Shown here: piece by piece, positions 20,239 through 29,551 of the stretch | Layout: each line of letters starts with the position of its first letter | Numbering within the stretch: position 1 is the stretch's first letter | DNA from: Propionicimonas sp. | Lineage (GTDB): Bacteria > Actinomycetota > Actinomycetes > Propionibacteriales > Propionibacteriaceae | Assembly: GCA_030158185.1 (NCBI GenBank) | Contig: JAOATP010000157.1 | Location: 1 to 34,438, forward strand | Reading direction: 5' to 3' | DNA length: 34,438 nt | Program-made: the position numbers and the translations under genes | The notes under the pieces: generated by a model | The model's database searches: none | What the model was told of the DNA's origin: nothing | Seen by the model: the letters and a program-made list of their open reading frames with translations, nothing else

Positions 20239-20266
20239 GGCCTCCTCACCCCGCGGTGGGGAGGCC
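20239..20266. terminator. bidirectional terminator hairpin
   Basis: GGCCTCCTCACC-CCGC-GGTGGGGAGGCC, 12-bp stem with one wobble; includes the hydrolase stop codon. Confidence 0.7.
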
Positions 20267-20794
20267 GGCGAGGAATCCGGCGAGGAGGGCGCGACCCTGC
20301 GGCCAGGGCCCGCGACCGGAAGCCGTGCTGATGTGCCCCGCAGCCTCCAGTTCAACAAGGGGTGCGCCGATCGCGGCAGCGGTGGCGACGGTGTAGTCCC
20401 AGCCGGCGTACGGGTCATCGGTCGAGCCGACCATCAGCACCGGTGTCTCCACGCGCGTCCGGGGGCGGGCGAATCCGGTGATGGTGTCGGGGAAGTCCGG
20501 TCCTTCTGGATCGGGCACGGCCACGAGGAACGCGCCAGCTGCGACGTCCGGGTGCCGTGCCAGCCACACCAGTGCCGTCAGGCAGCCGAGGCTGTGAGCG
20601 ACGATCAACGCGCCAGGCCTCATCGCTGCGTCCAGCCCTGCCACCCAGTCCTCCAGCTCGGGCTGGTCCCAGGAGCCCACAGCGACCCTTGTCGCAGCCA
20701 GGCCGAAATCCGCCTGCCACAGGGTCTGCCAGTGCCCGGCGTCGGAGTCCCGGAAGCCGGGCGCGACCACGTAGCGCCCGCTGAATGCGACCAC
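20246..20794 (-). CDS. RBBP9/YdeN family alpha/beta hydrolase
   Basis: VVAPGFRDSDAGHWQTLWQADFG...IVAHSLGCLTALVWLARH; start placed at GTG 20794 just after xseB stop. Confidence 0.88.
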   Translation of the reverse strand: MVAFSGRYVVAPGFRDSDAGHWQTLWQADFGLAATRVAVGSWDQPELEDWVAGLDAAMRPGALIVAHSLGCLTALVWLARHPDVAAGAFLVAVPDPEGPDFPDTITGFARPRTRVETPVLMVGSTDDPYAGWDYTVATAAAIGAPLVELEAAGHISTASGRGPWPQGRALLAGFLAGLPTAG

Positions 20795-20799
20795 CGGCG

Positions 20800-21009
20800 T
20801 CAGGCCTTGTCGCTCGTTGCCTCGGCGCGGGCGGCGTCGATCTTCGCCTTCGCACCATCGAGCCACTTCTGGCAGATGGTCGCCAGCTCCTCGCCCCGTT
20901 CCCAGAGCGCCATCGACTCCGACAACGGCACGCTGCCTGCCTCGAGCTTCCGGACGATCTCGACCAGCTGCTCGCGGGCTTCCTCGTAGCTGAGTTCTGG
21001 CTTGGCCAT
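20800..21009 (-). CDS. xseB: exodeoxyribonuclease VII small subunit
   Basis: 69 aa MAKPELSYEEAREQLVEIVRKLEAGSVPLSESMALWERGEELATICQKWLDGAKAKID, internal start within track ORF 20800..21963. Confidence 0.96.
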   Translation of the reverse strand: MAKPELSYEEAREQLVEIVRKLEAGSVPLSESMALWERGEELATICQKWLDGAKAKIDAARAEATSDKA

Positions 21010-21011
21010 GG

Positions 21012-22232
21012 CTACTCCTGCACTTCGATTTCGGTGACGGTCAGGTTCAGGCGGCCATCGGCCAGTCGTGCGACCAGCGTCGCGCCGGGCTCGGTCGCCC
21101 CGACGCTCTCCACCGAGCCGCCGGTGGCGTCGGCAAGGATGGCATAGCCCCGCTGCAGGGTCGCCAGCGGCGACAGTGCCCGGATGCGGTCCACGGTGTG
21201 ACCGAGTCCCAGTCGTTCCTCGCGCAGGCGGCCGTCGATCGCCCGTCCCAGCCGGTCGCGCGCCGTCTGCAGCCGTTCGTCGTGCCCGGCGAGGAATGCG
21301 GCGGGGTCCCGCAGCACCGGACGGCTCCGCAGCTCGCCGAGGCGCCGCTGCTCCGACTCCACCCGTCCGACGATCGCCCCGCGGACGCGGCCGAGCGCCG
21401 CCCGCACCAGCTCGGCCTCCGCCGCCGCATCCGGCACCACCCGCTTGGCGGCGTCGGTGGGCGTCGAGGCCCGTACGTCGGCGACCAGGTCGAGGATGGG
21501 GGTGTCGGTCTCGTGGCCGATCGCACTCACGACGGGCGTGCGGCAGGCGAACACCGCCCGGGCGAGGGCCTCGTCGCTGAACGGCAGCAGGTCCTCCAGC
21601 GACCCACCCCCGCGGGCGATGATGATCACGTCCACCTCGGGGTGCGCGTCCAGCGAGCGCACGGCGTCGATCAGCTGCTCCACCGCCTGCTGCCCCTGCA
21701 CCAGCGCGTTGCGGACGTCGACGACGGCGGCCGGCCAGCGGCGGGCGATGTGTTCGGTCACGTCGCGTTCGGCTGCGCTCTTCGCCCCGGTCACCAACCC
21801 GATCCGGCGGGGCAGGAACGGCAGCCTCCGCTTGCGCGAGGGGTCGAAGAGGCCCTCGGCCTGCAGCATGCGCTTGCGCTGCTCGATCGCAGCCAGCAGG
21901 CGTCCCTCGCCGGAGGGGCGCAACTCCCTGCACTCGAACGTCAGGCTGCCCGACTTGCTCCACACCGTCGGACGCACCCAGGCGGCCACGACAGTGCCCT
22001 CGGTGAGCGGGCCGGCGGCGTCCAGCACCGCCTGTGACGTCGACAGTGTCACCGAAACCTCTGCCAGCGTGTCCCGCATCGTCAGGAACTGGGTGACCGC
22101 GCCCGCGCGGCGCTTGATCTCGATGAGCTGGCCCTCGACCCAGATCGGGCTCAGGCGTTCCACCCAGTTCTTCGTCGCTGCGACGACAGCCCGGAGGGGC
22201 TGTGGCGCATCAGCAGAATTGGGCAGTGGCAC
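21012..22232 (-). CDS. xseA: exodeoxyribonuclease VII large subunit
   Basis: WVEGQLIEIKRR...GLVTGAKSAAERDVTEHIARRWPAAVVDVRNALVQG...IIIARGGGSLEDLLPFSDEALARA. Confidence 0.97.
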   Translation of the reverse strand: MPLPNSADAPQPLRAVVAATKNWVERLSPIWVEGQLIEIKRRAGAVTQFLTMRDTLAEVSVTLSTSQAVLDAAGPLTEGTVVAAWVRPTVWSKSGSLTFECRELRPSGEGRLLAAIEQRKRMLQAEGLFDPSRKRRLPFLPRRIGLVTGAKSAAERDVTEHIARRWPAAVVDVRNALVQGQQAVEQLIDAVRSLDAHPEVDVIIIARGGGSLEDLLPFSDEALARAVFACRTPVVSAIGHETDTPILDLVADVRASTPTDAAKRVVPDAAAEAELVRAALGRVRGAIVGRVESEQRRLGELRSRPVLRDPAAFLAGHDERLQTARDRLGRAIDGRLREERLGLGHTVDRIRALSPLATLQRGYAILADATGGSVESVGATEPGATLVARLADGRLNLTVTEIEVQE

Positions 22233-22346
22233 AGCGGCAGGCTAGCCGACGGCTGGGACACCCCGGGTACCCTCTGAGTATCTGCACGCTGGGCTGGACC
22301 CACCCGGGGAGTAGTTCACCGAAACCTGAAGTTGGGAAGTGCCCAG

Positions 22347-23423
22347 ATGGAACCCTCCAACGCCGCCATCGCCGGCGGACGCGCGCCGGCCGTCGCCTCG
22401 ATCTTCACTCCGCTGGCCAGACAGGTGCGTGAAGCGAGCCTGCTCACACGGAGGCCCGGGTTCTACCTCGGTCTCCTCGGAGTGCTGACCGGGGCGACGA
22501 TCGCCCTTGTCGTCGGCTCCTTCATGCTCGGGCACTCGTGGTTCCAGCTGCTGCTCGCCGCAGCCCTCGGCGTGCTGCTCACCCAGTTCGCGTTCGTCTC
22601 CCACGAGGCGTCGCACCACCAGGTGTTCGAACCCGGCAAGGCCAACGACCGCCTCGGACGGCTACTGGCCAACGGTGTCGTGGGCATCAGCCACTCGTGG
22701 TGGGTCACCAAGCACAACAAGCACCACGCCAACCCCAACCAGCTGGGACGCGATCCCGACATCGAGTTCGACACGATCTCCTTCACCACCGAGGACGCGG
22801 CGAAGAAGAGCGGCTTCATGGGTGCCCTCACCCGCCGCCAGGGCTGGCTGTTCTTCCCCCTGCTCCTGCTGGAGGGCCTCAACCTCCACATCGTCTCGCT
22901 CCGGACGCTGATCGCGTCCCCGCGCAGCCGCGCGCGCACCTGGGAACTCGTCACGATCGCCGCCCGGCTCAGCCTGTACCTCGGCCTCGTGTTCTGGCTA
23001 CTGCCGCCCGGTATCGCCGCGGCCTTCGTCGGCGTCCAGCTGGCCGTGTTCGGCGTCTACATGGGTGCGTCGTTCGCCCCCAACCACAAGGGGATGGCGA
23101 TCATCCCTGCCGGTGTGAAGCTCGACTTCCTGAGCAAGCAGGTGCTGACGTCGCGCAACGTGAGCGGTGGCTGGTTCATGACCCAGTTCATGGGCGGCCT
23201 CAACCACCAGGTGGAGCACCACCTGTTCCCCAACATGGCGCGGCCGCAGCTCGCGAAGGCCCGCGTCCTCGTGCGCGAGCACTGCATCGCCAACGACCTG
23301 CCCTACACCGAGGTCGGATTGTTCCGTTCCTACGGCATCGTCATCCGTTACCTCAACGAGGTCGGCCTGTCGGCCCGCGACCCGTTCGACTGCCCCACCC
23401 ACCGTCAGCTCGGCGGCTACTAG
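22347..23423 (+). CDS. membrane fatty acid desaturase
   Basis: Histidine boxes [26 protein letters not shown]; start ATG 22347. Confidence 0.93.
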   Translation: MEPSNAAIAGGRAPAVASIFTPLARQVREASLLTRRPGFYLGLLGVLTGATIALVVGSFMLGHSWFQLLLAAALGVLLTQFAFVSHEASHHQVFEPGKANDRLGRLLANGVVGISHSWWVTKHNKHHANPNQLGRDPDIEFDTISFTTEDAAKKSGFMGALTRRQGWLFFPLLLLEGLNLHIVSLRTLIASPRSRARTWELVTIAARLSLYLGLVFWLLPPGIAAAFVGVQLAVFGVYMGASFAPNHKGMAIIPAGVKLDFLSKQVLTSRNVSGGWFMTQFMGGLNHQVEHHLFPNMARPQLAKARVLVREHCIANDLPYTEVGLFRSYGIVIRYLNEVGLSARDPFDCPTHRQLGGY

Positions 23424-23466
23424 CCCGGCCCGGGGACGGCCCGGCGGCCCACGTAGACTGGCCGAC

Positions 23467-24432
23467 ATGCCTGATACCAAGCGAGTAGTGGTCGCAGCCC
23501 CCCGCGGATATTGCGCCGGCGTCGACCGCGCGGTGATCACCGTGGAGAAGGCTCTGGACGTCTACGGCCCGCCGGTCTACGTGCGCAAGCAGATCGTGCA
23601 CAACCGGCATGTGGTCGAGGACCTCGAGGCCCGCGGCGCGATCTTCGTCGAGGAGCTGGCGGAGGTGCCCACCGGCGCCACGGTCGTCTTCTCCGCCCAC
23701 GGGGTGTCGCCGGCTGTGCACGCAGAAGCTGCCGAGCGCGGCCTGAAGACCATCGACGCCACCTGCCCCCTCGTCACGAAGGTGCACAACGAGGCCAAGC
23801 GCTTCGCCGGGCAGGGCATCCAGATCCTGCTGATCGGCCACGCCGGCCACGAAGAGGTCGAGGGCACCACCGGCGAGGCGCCGGACAACATCACCCTCGT
23901 GCAGCACCCCGACGACGTGGACGGCGTCGAGATGGCAGACCCGAGCAAGGTCGCCTGGCTGAGCCAGACGACCCTCAGCGTCGACGAGACCTGGGAGACC
24001 GTCGGACGCCTCCGCGAGAAGTTCCCGGCCCTCATCGATCCGCCCAGCGACGACATCTGCTACGCCACCCAGAACCGGCAGTCGGCCGTCAAGCAGATCT
24101 CCACGCACGCCGACCTCGTCATCGTCGTCGGTTCGTCGAACTCGTCGAATTCCGTGCGCCTCGTCGAGGTAGCGCTCGAGTCGGGCGCGAAGGCCTCCTA
24201 CCGCGTGGACAACGCCGGCGAGATCGATCCGGCCTGGCTGGAAGGGGTCAACTCGGTGGGTGTCACCTCCGGCGCCTCCGTGCCCGACGCCCTCGTCCAG
24301 GGAGTGCTCGATTACCTCACCGAGCGCGGTTTCCCGCAGGCGACCGAGGAGCGGCTGACCGAGGAGAACCTGGTCTTCGCCTTGCCGCCGGAGCTGCGCA
24401 AGGACCTGCGCCGCCAGACCGCCGGCGATTGA
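23467..24432 (+). CDS. ispH: 4-hydroxy-3-methylbut-2-enyl diphosphate reductase
   Basis: [24 protein letters not shown]...[15 protein letters not shown]...[14 protein letters not shown]. Confidence 0.97.
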   Translation: MPDTKRVVVAAPRGYCAGVDRAVITVEKALDVYGPPVYVRKQIVHNRHVVEDLEARGAIFVEELAEVPTGATVVFSAHGVSPAVHAEAAERGLKTIDATCPLVTKVHNEAKRFAGQGIQILLIGHAGHEEVEGTTGEAPDNITLVQHPDDVDGVEMADPSKVAWLSQTTLSVDETWETVGRLREKFPALIDPPSDDICYATQNRQSAVKQISTHADLVIVVGSSNSSNSVRLVEVALESGAKASYRVDNAGEIDPAWLEGVNSVGVTSGASVPDALVQGVLDYLTERGFPQATEERLTEENLVFALPPELRKDLRRQTAGD

Positions 24433-24725
24433 TCCGAGGTGAGGTGCCGATGGTTCGTACACTCCCGGTTGCCGCGGCGGAAATAATCCGCGGTCCGCTG
24501 CGTTAAGGCAATCGTGAGCCGCGCCCCGGTCGTGATGGCACTGCCCCTCCGGGCAGCGCCGCGTTGGTGCGACCCCTCCGGGCGTCCCTCGACGGCGTCA
24601 CTCGACGGGGCACGCACGCGCCGTCCTCCGCCAGACCCGGGCCGGCGTCGCGACGACCGGTTCCGACGACAGGGTGTGCTTCCGTACCCACCATCGGTGG
24701 CGACCACGACCAGGAGGGGCACCCC

Positions 24726-25829
24726 ATGATCAGCTTCACCGATGTCACCAAGGTGTACCCCGGCGGCACCACAGCGGTCGGCGGGCTCAGCCTGACCGCC
24801 CCCACGGGCAAGATCACCGTGCTGGTCGGCCCGTCCGGCTGTGGCAAGACCACCTCGCTGCGGATGATCAACCGGATGATCGAGCCCACGAGCGGCACGA
24901 TCGAGATCGACGGCCGTGACACCTCGACCCTCAACCCCAACGAGCTCCGCCGCGGCATCGGCTACGTCATCCAGAGCGGCGGCCTCTTCCCGCATCGCAC
25001 GATCCTCGACAACATCGCCACCGTCCCGCTGCTGCTGGGGTGGGACAAGGCGAAAGCACGGACGCGGGCGCACGAGCTGCTCGAACGTGTCGGACTCGAC
25101 CCCATCCTCGGCAAGCGGTATCCCAACCAGCTCTCCGGGGGGCAGCAGCAGCGGGTGGGCGTGGCCCGGGCGCTGGCCGCGGACCCGCCGGTGATGCTCA
25201 TGGACGAGCCGTTCAGCGCGGTCGACCCTGTGGTGCGCGAGCAGTTGCAGGACGAGTTCCTGCGGCTGCAGGGCGAACTCGACAAGACCATCGTCTTCGT
25301 CACCCATGACATCGACGAGGCCATGAAGCTCGGTGACCAGGTGGCCGTGCTGCGGGTGGGTGGGATCCTCGCCCAGCTCGCCACCCCGGCGAAGCTGCTG
25401 GCCGACCCGCACGACGACTTCGTCGCCGACTTCCTCGGACGGGACCGCGGCTACCGCGGGCTCGCCTTCGCCGAGGCCCCCGAGCTGCCGCTGCGCGACG
25501 AGCCGGTCGTGCTGCTCGGCTCGACGGTTGCGCAGGCTGCAGAGATCGCGGCCGGCGACCAGTGGGTGCTGGTCGTCGACGACGCCCGTGCCCCCCTGGG
25601 CTGGGCAGAGCCGGACAGGCTCTCCGGGCTCATCGACCGCGACCACCTGCATCGAGGGGGCACCGTCGCCCGCGTCGGCGGCTCGCTGCGGGCTGCCCTC
25701 GACGCAGCCCTGTCCGCGCCCAGTCGGCGCGGGGTGCTCGTTGACGAGGACGGGCGCCTCGTCGGCACCGTCCGCGCCCAGGACGTCCTCTCGGCGATCG
25801 AGCGCCGCCCGGCTGGTGCAGTGGCGTGA
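24726..25829 (+). CDS. glycine betaine/choline-type ABC transporter ATP-binding protein with CBS-like C-term
   Basis: GPSGCGKTTSLRMINRMIEPTSGTIEIDGRD...LSGGQQQRVGVARALAADPPVMLMDEPF; SD AGGAGG upstream. Confidence 0.93.
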   Translation: MISFTDVTKVYPGGTTAVGGLSLTAPTGKITVLVGPSGCGKTTSLRMINRMIEPTSGTIEIDGRDTSTLNPNELRRGIGYVIQSGGLFPHRTILDNIATVPLLLGWDKAKARTRAHELLERVGLDPILGKRYPNQLSGGQQQRVGVARALAADPPVMLMDEPFSAVDPVVREQLQDEFLRLQGELDKTIVFVTHDIDEAMKLGDQVAVLRVGGILAQLATPAKLLADPHDDFVADFLGRDRGYRGLAFAEAPELPLRDEPVVLLGSTVAQAAEIAAGDQWVLVVDDARAPLGWAEPDRLSGLIDRDHLHRGGTVARVGGSLRAALDAALSAPSRRGVLVDEDGRLVGTVRAQDVLSAIERRPAGAVA

Positions 25830-26470
25830 AGTGGTTCCTCGGGCACCTCGACCAGGTGTGGCAGCTGATGCTGAACCATGCCGTCCTTGCGCTGATCCCG
25901 CTCGTGGTGGGGCTGCTGCTGGCCATCCCCCTCGGCTGGCTCGCCACGCGCTACCGGGTGCTCTACTCGCCGCTGATCGCCGGCACGGGGCTGCTGTACA
26001 CCATCCCTTCACTGGCACTGTTCATCCTGATGCCGCTGGTGCTGGGCACCGGCATCCTCGACCCGGTCAACGTCGTCGTCGCCCTCACCATCTACACGAT
26101 CGCCCTGCTGGTGCGAACGGTCGCGGACGGGCTCGGCTCTGTGCCCGATGACGTGGTGCAGGCAGCGACGGCCATGGGCATCGGGCGCGGCCGCCGCTTC
26201 TGGTCGGTCGAGCTGCCGCTGGCAGTGCCGGTGATCGCCGCCGGCCTGCGGGTGGCTGCGGTGAGCAATGTGTCGATCGTGTCCGTCGCTGCACTGCTCG
26301 GCATCCCGCAGCTCGGTTCGCTGTTCACCGACGGGTTCGCCCGCAACTTCCTCGACCCGATCGCTGTCGGGATCCTCGCCTGCATGGTGCTGGCCCTTGC
26401 CATGGACCTTGCGATCCTCTGGATCAGCCGGGCCGCAACCCCCTGGCTGCGGACGCGGGTGGCGACATGA
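25826..26470 (+). CDS. betaine/choline ABC transporter permease
   Basis: OpuCB-like: LLYTIPSLALFILMPLVLGTGILDPVNVVVALTIYTIALLVRTVADGL; overlaps ATPase stop. Confidence 0.92.
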   Translation: MKWFLGHLDQVWQLMLNHAVLALIPLVVGLLLAIPLGWLATRYRVLYSPLIAGTGLLYTIPSLALFILMPLVLGTGILDPVNVVVALTIYTIALLVRTVADGLGSVPDDVVQAATAMGIGRGRRFWSVELPLAVPVIAAGLRVAAVSNVSIVSVAALLGIPQLGSLFTDGFARNFLDPIAVGILACMVLALAMDLAILWISRAATPWLRTRVAT

Positions 26471-27195
26471 ACCTGTTGTGGGCCTGGTTGTCGAACCCGG
26501 AGAACTGGCAGGGGAGCTCCGGCATTCCCGTGCGCGTGGCAGAGCACCTCGCCTACTCCGCAGCCACCCTTGTGCTTGCCGCGCTGGTCGGGATCCCGCT
26601 GGGGCTGTGGATCGGCCACACCGGACGCGGCCGTGTCGCGGTGGTCAACCTGGTCAACGGCGTCCGGTCGGTGCCGACGCTGGGCCTGCTGTTCGCGGCA
26701 GTGCTCGTGGTGGGGCCTCTCCTCGGCGGCGACATCGCGTTCCTGCTGCCGTCCATCTTCGTGCTGGTCCTCCTGGCGATCCCGCCGATCCTCGCCGGTG
26801 CGTACGCCGGCGTGGAGGGCATCGATCCCGGAGCCCGCGACGCGGCCCGCGGCATGGGCATGAGCTCGCTGGAGATCCTGTTCAGGGTGGAGGTGCCCTG
26901 CGCCCTGCCGCTGATCTTCAGCGGGGTGCGGTCCGCCGCGCTGCAGGTGGTGGCGACGGCGACCCTCGCAGCTTCCGTGAGCCTCGGCGGGCTCGGCCGC
27001 TTCCTGATCGACGGCCAGGCCTACCGCGACTATGGACAGATGGCCGGCGGAGCACTCCTCGTCGCCGTCCTCGCCGTCCTCGTCGACCTTGTCTTCGCGG
27101 GGGTGCAGCGCCTGGTGGTCTCACCCGGCCTCGCCCCTGTCCGTTCCGCCCGGCGCGTCCGCACCAGGGCCCAGCTAGCCACCAACCCGACCTGA
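26467..27195 (+). CDS. betaine/choline ABC transporter permease
   Basis: OpuCD-like: VNGVRSVPTLGLLFAAVLVVGPLLGG...GVEGIDPGARDAARGMGMSSLEILFRVEVPCALPLIFSG. Confidence 0.92.
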   Translation: MNLLWAWLSNPENWQGSSGIPVRVAEHLAYSAATLVLAALVGIPLGLWIGHTGRGRVAVVNLVNGVRSVPTLGLLFAAVLVVGPLLGGDIAFLLPSIFVLVLLAIPPILAGAYAGVEGIDPGARDAARGMGMSSLEILFRVEVPCALPLIFSGVRSAALQVVATATLAASVSLGGLGRFLIDGQAYRDYGQMAGGALLVAVLAVLVDLVFAGVQRLVVSPGLAPVRSARRVRTRAQLATNPT

Positions 27196-27222
27196 CAGCA
27201 GGAAATAGGAAGAAGGAAAGAG

Positions 27223-28149
27223 ATGAAGAAACACCTCGCAACCCTCGCAGCAGCAGCCACGGCCCTGGCACTGACGGCGTGCTCCTCCGGCAACCCGCTT
27301 GCCAGCTCAGCCCCGGCCAGTTCTGCGCCGGCGTCCAGTGCCGCGGCGATCTCGATCGTCGTCGGTTCGGCCAACTTCCCCGAGAGCGAGATTCTGGCCG
27401 ACATCTACGCCGGTGCCCTGAAGGCCAAGGGCGTCACCGTCTCGACGAAGCTGAACATCGCCTCCCGCGAGACCTACGTGCCCGCGCTGACGAACGGTGA
27501 GATCGACCTGATCCCGGAGTACACCGGTGGCTTCTCCAAGTACCTCAGTGCTGACGCCGACACCTCCACCGAGGCTGCGGCACTGGCTTCCCTGAAGTCG
27601 TTGCTGCCGGCAAGCCTGACCGCACTCGAGCCGTCGGCCGCGCAGGACAAGGACTCGATCACGGTCACGCGGGCGACCGCTGACAAGTACTCGCTGAAGA
27701 CCATCGAGGACCTGGCGCCGGTCGCCGGGCAGTTCGTCCTCGGTGGCCCGCCGGAGTGGAAGAACCGGGCGCTCGGCGTCCCCGGCCTGAAGAAGACCTA
27801 CGGGCTCACGTTCAAGGACTTCAAAGCGCTGGACGTTGCCGGCCCGCTGACCGTGCAGGCGCTGAAGAACGGCCAGGTGCAGGCAGCCAACCTGTTCACC
27901 ACCGACCCGTCGATCAAGGCCAACGACTTCGTGTCGCTGGAGGACACCAAGCAGTTCTTCGGTGCCCAGAACGTCATTCCGGTGATCCAGAAGTCCAAGG
28001 CCACTCCCGAGGTCACGGCGGCGCTCAACGCCGTCTCGGCCAAGCTGACCACGGACGTCCTGGCCGCCATGGTCACCAAGGTCGTCGTCGACAAGGAGGA
28101 CGCGGCCACCGTCGCCGCCGAGTTCCTGTCCAGCAACGGCCTCGCCTGA
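27223..28149 (+). CDS. betaine/choline ABC transporter substrate-binding lipoprotein
   Basis: Lipobox ALTACSSG; IVVGSANFPESEILADIYAGALKAKGVTVS...NGEIDLIPEYTGGF. Confidence 0.93.
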   Translation: MKKHLATLAAAATALALTACSSGNPLASSAPASSAPASSAAAISIVVGSANFPESEILADIYAGALKAKGVTVSTKLNIASRETYVPALTNGEIDLIPEYTGGFSKYLSADADTSTEAAALASLKSLLPASLTALEPSAAQDKDSITVTRATADKYSLKTIEDLAPVAGQFVLGGPPEWKNRALGVPGLKKTYGLTFKDFKALDVAGPLTVQALKNGQVQAANLFTTDPSIKANDFVSLEDTKQFFGAQNVIPVIQKSKATPEVTAALNAVSAKLTTDVLAAMVTKVVVDKEDAATVAAEFLSSNGLA

Positions 28150-28159
28150 CGCAATTCCC

Positions 28160-28211
28160 GCGCAAGCTGTGAGTTTGGCGCCGACCTCGGAGCCAAACTC
28201 ACAGCTTGCGC
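28160..28211. terminator. perfect 20-bp inverted repeat between convergent genes (repeat copy A)
   Basis: GCGCAAGCTGTGAGTTTGGC (28160-28179) / GCCAAACTCACAGCTTGCGC (28192-28211), loop itself CCGA-CC-TCGG; TGTGAGTT...TCACA core like copies B and C. Confidence 0.8.
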
Positions 28212-28229
28212 TGTTGTCTGGGGATACGG

Positions 28230-29471
28230 CTACACCAGGAAGCGGTAGAACGGGCTGTCGGAGGCAACCACCTCGAAGGTGATCGGGCTCGAGTCCATCT
28301 TCGAGAGCAGGTCGACGAACGTGGTCGGGTCGCCCAGTTCGATGCCCACCAGCGCAGGGCCGGTCTCACGGTTGCTGCGCTTGACGTACTCGAAGTGGGT
28401 GATGTCGTCTTCGGGGCCGAGCACCTCGTCAAGGAAGCGACGCAGCGCTCCCGGCTCCTGCGGGAAGTTGACCAGGAAGTAGTGCTTGCGGCCTTCGTAC
28501 ACGAGTGACCGCTCGACGATCTCGGCGTAGCGGGACACGTCGTTGTTGCCGCCGGACACGATCGCAACGACGGTCTGGCCGGGCTCGGGCCGGAACAGCC
28601 CCAGGGCCGCGGTGGCAAGGGCTCCCGCGGGCTCTGTGACAATGCCCTCGGTCTGGTAGAGCGCCAGCATCTCCGAGCAGATCCGACCCTCCGGTACGGC
28701 GTACAGGTCGGGCCGGTGACGCTGCACCATCGCGAAGGTGAGGTCTCCGGACCTGCGGACGGCTGCGCCGTCGACGAAGGTGTCGATCCGGTCCAGCTCG
28801 ACAGGTCGGCCCGCCGCAAGGGATGCGATCATGGACGCAGCGCCGGCCGGTTCCGCTCCGACCACACGCGTGCCCGGGTGACGCTCGGACAGGTAGGCGA
28901 GGCAGCCGGAGATCATGCCGCCCCCACCCACCGGGGCGATCAGGACGTCGGGGGCCTTGCCGAACTGCTCGATGATCTCCTTCGCCACCGTGCCCTGGCC
29001 GGCGATGGTGCGCTCGTCATCGAAGGCAGGGACGAGGGTGGCGCCGGTCTCGTGAGCTTCGAGGGTGGCCGCTGCGGAGGCCTCGTCGTAGGTGTCGCCG
29101 ATGACCACGAGGTCGACCAGCCCCTCACCAAGGGCGAGGATGCGCTGGCGCTTCTGGCGGGGAGTCGTCGCGGGCACGAAGATGCTTCCCTTGATGCCCA
29201 GTCGCGCACAGGCGAAGGCGACCCCCTGGCCGTGGTTGCCGGCGCTGGCGGCGATGACTCCCGCCGCGCGGTGCGACTCTTCCAGCTGCGAGATCAGGTT
29301 GTACGCGCCGCGGATCTTGTAGGACCTCACCGGCTGCAGGTCTTCGCGCTTCAGCCAGACGTAGGCGCCGGTCGCTGCGCTGAGCCGTTCGTTGAGCTGC
29401 AGCGGAGTGCGGGCGGCCACGCCCGCCAGGCGCTCGGCGGCCGCGTCCACGGCCCGGGCATCGATGGTCAC
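28230..29471 (-). CDS. ilvA: threonine ammonia-lyase (threonine dehydratase)
   Basis: RTPLQLNERLSAATGAYVWLKREDLQPVRSYKIRGAYN; APVGGGGMISG; GTG start 29471. Confidence 0.94.
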   Translation of the reverse strand: MTIDARAVDAAAERLAGVAARTPLQLNERLSAATGAYVWLKREDLQPVRSYKIRGAYNLISQLEESHRAAGVIAASAGNHGQGVAFACARLGIKGSIFVPATTPRQKRQRILALGEGLVDLVVIGDTYDEASAAATLEAHETGATLVPAFDDERTIAGQGTVAKEIIEQFGKAPDVLIAPVGGGGMISGCLAYLSERHPGTRVVGAEPAGAASMIASLAAGRPVELDRIDTFVDGAAVRRSGDLTFAMVQRHRPDLYAVPEGRICSEMLALYQTEGIVTEPAGALATAALGLFRPEPGQTVVAIVSGGNNDVSRYAEIVERSLVYEGRKHYFLVNFPQEPGALRRFLDEVLGPEDDITHFEYVKRSNRETGPALVGIELGDPTTFVDLLSKMDSSPITFEVVASDSPFYRFLV

Positions 29472-29551
29472 CGGGTCATTGTGGCACCGGCGTGTGCGCG
29501 GCTACCCGAGCCGCGACCGGCCGGTGACCGGTCGCCGACGCCGTCTGGTGC

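Noticed and set aside
24433-24725. c-di-AMP (ydaO) or glycine riboswitch in the ABC leader
   Set aside because: None of the consensus blocks I know for these riboswitches were visible.
28160-28211. Copy A as purely an ordinary Rho-independent terminator
   Set aside because: Kept as probable terminator, but not closed as an explanation because no U-tract follows and it shares sequence with copies B/C.
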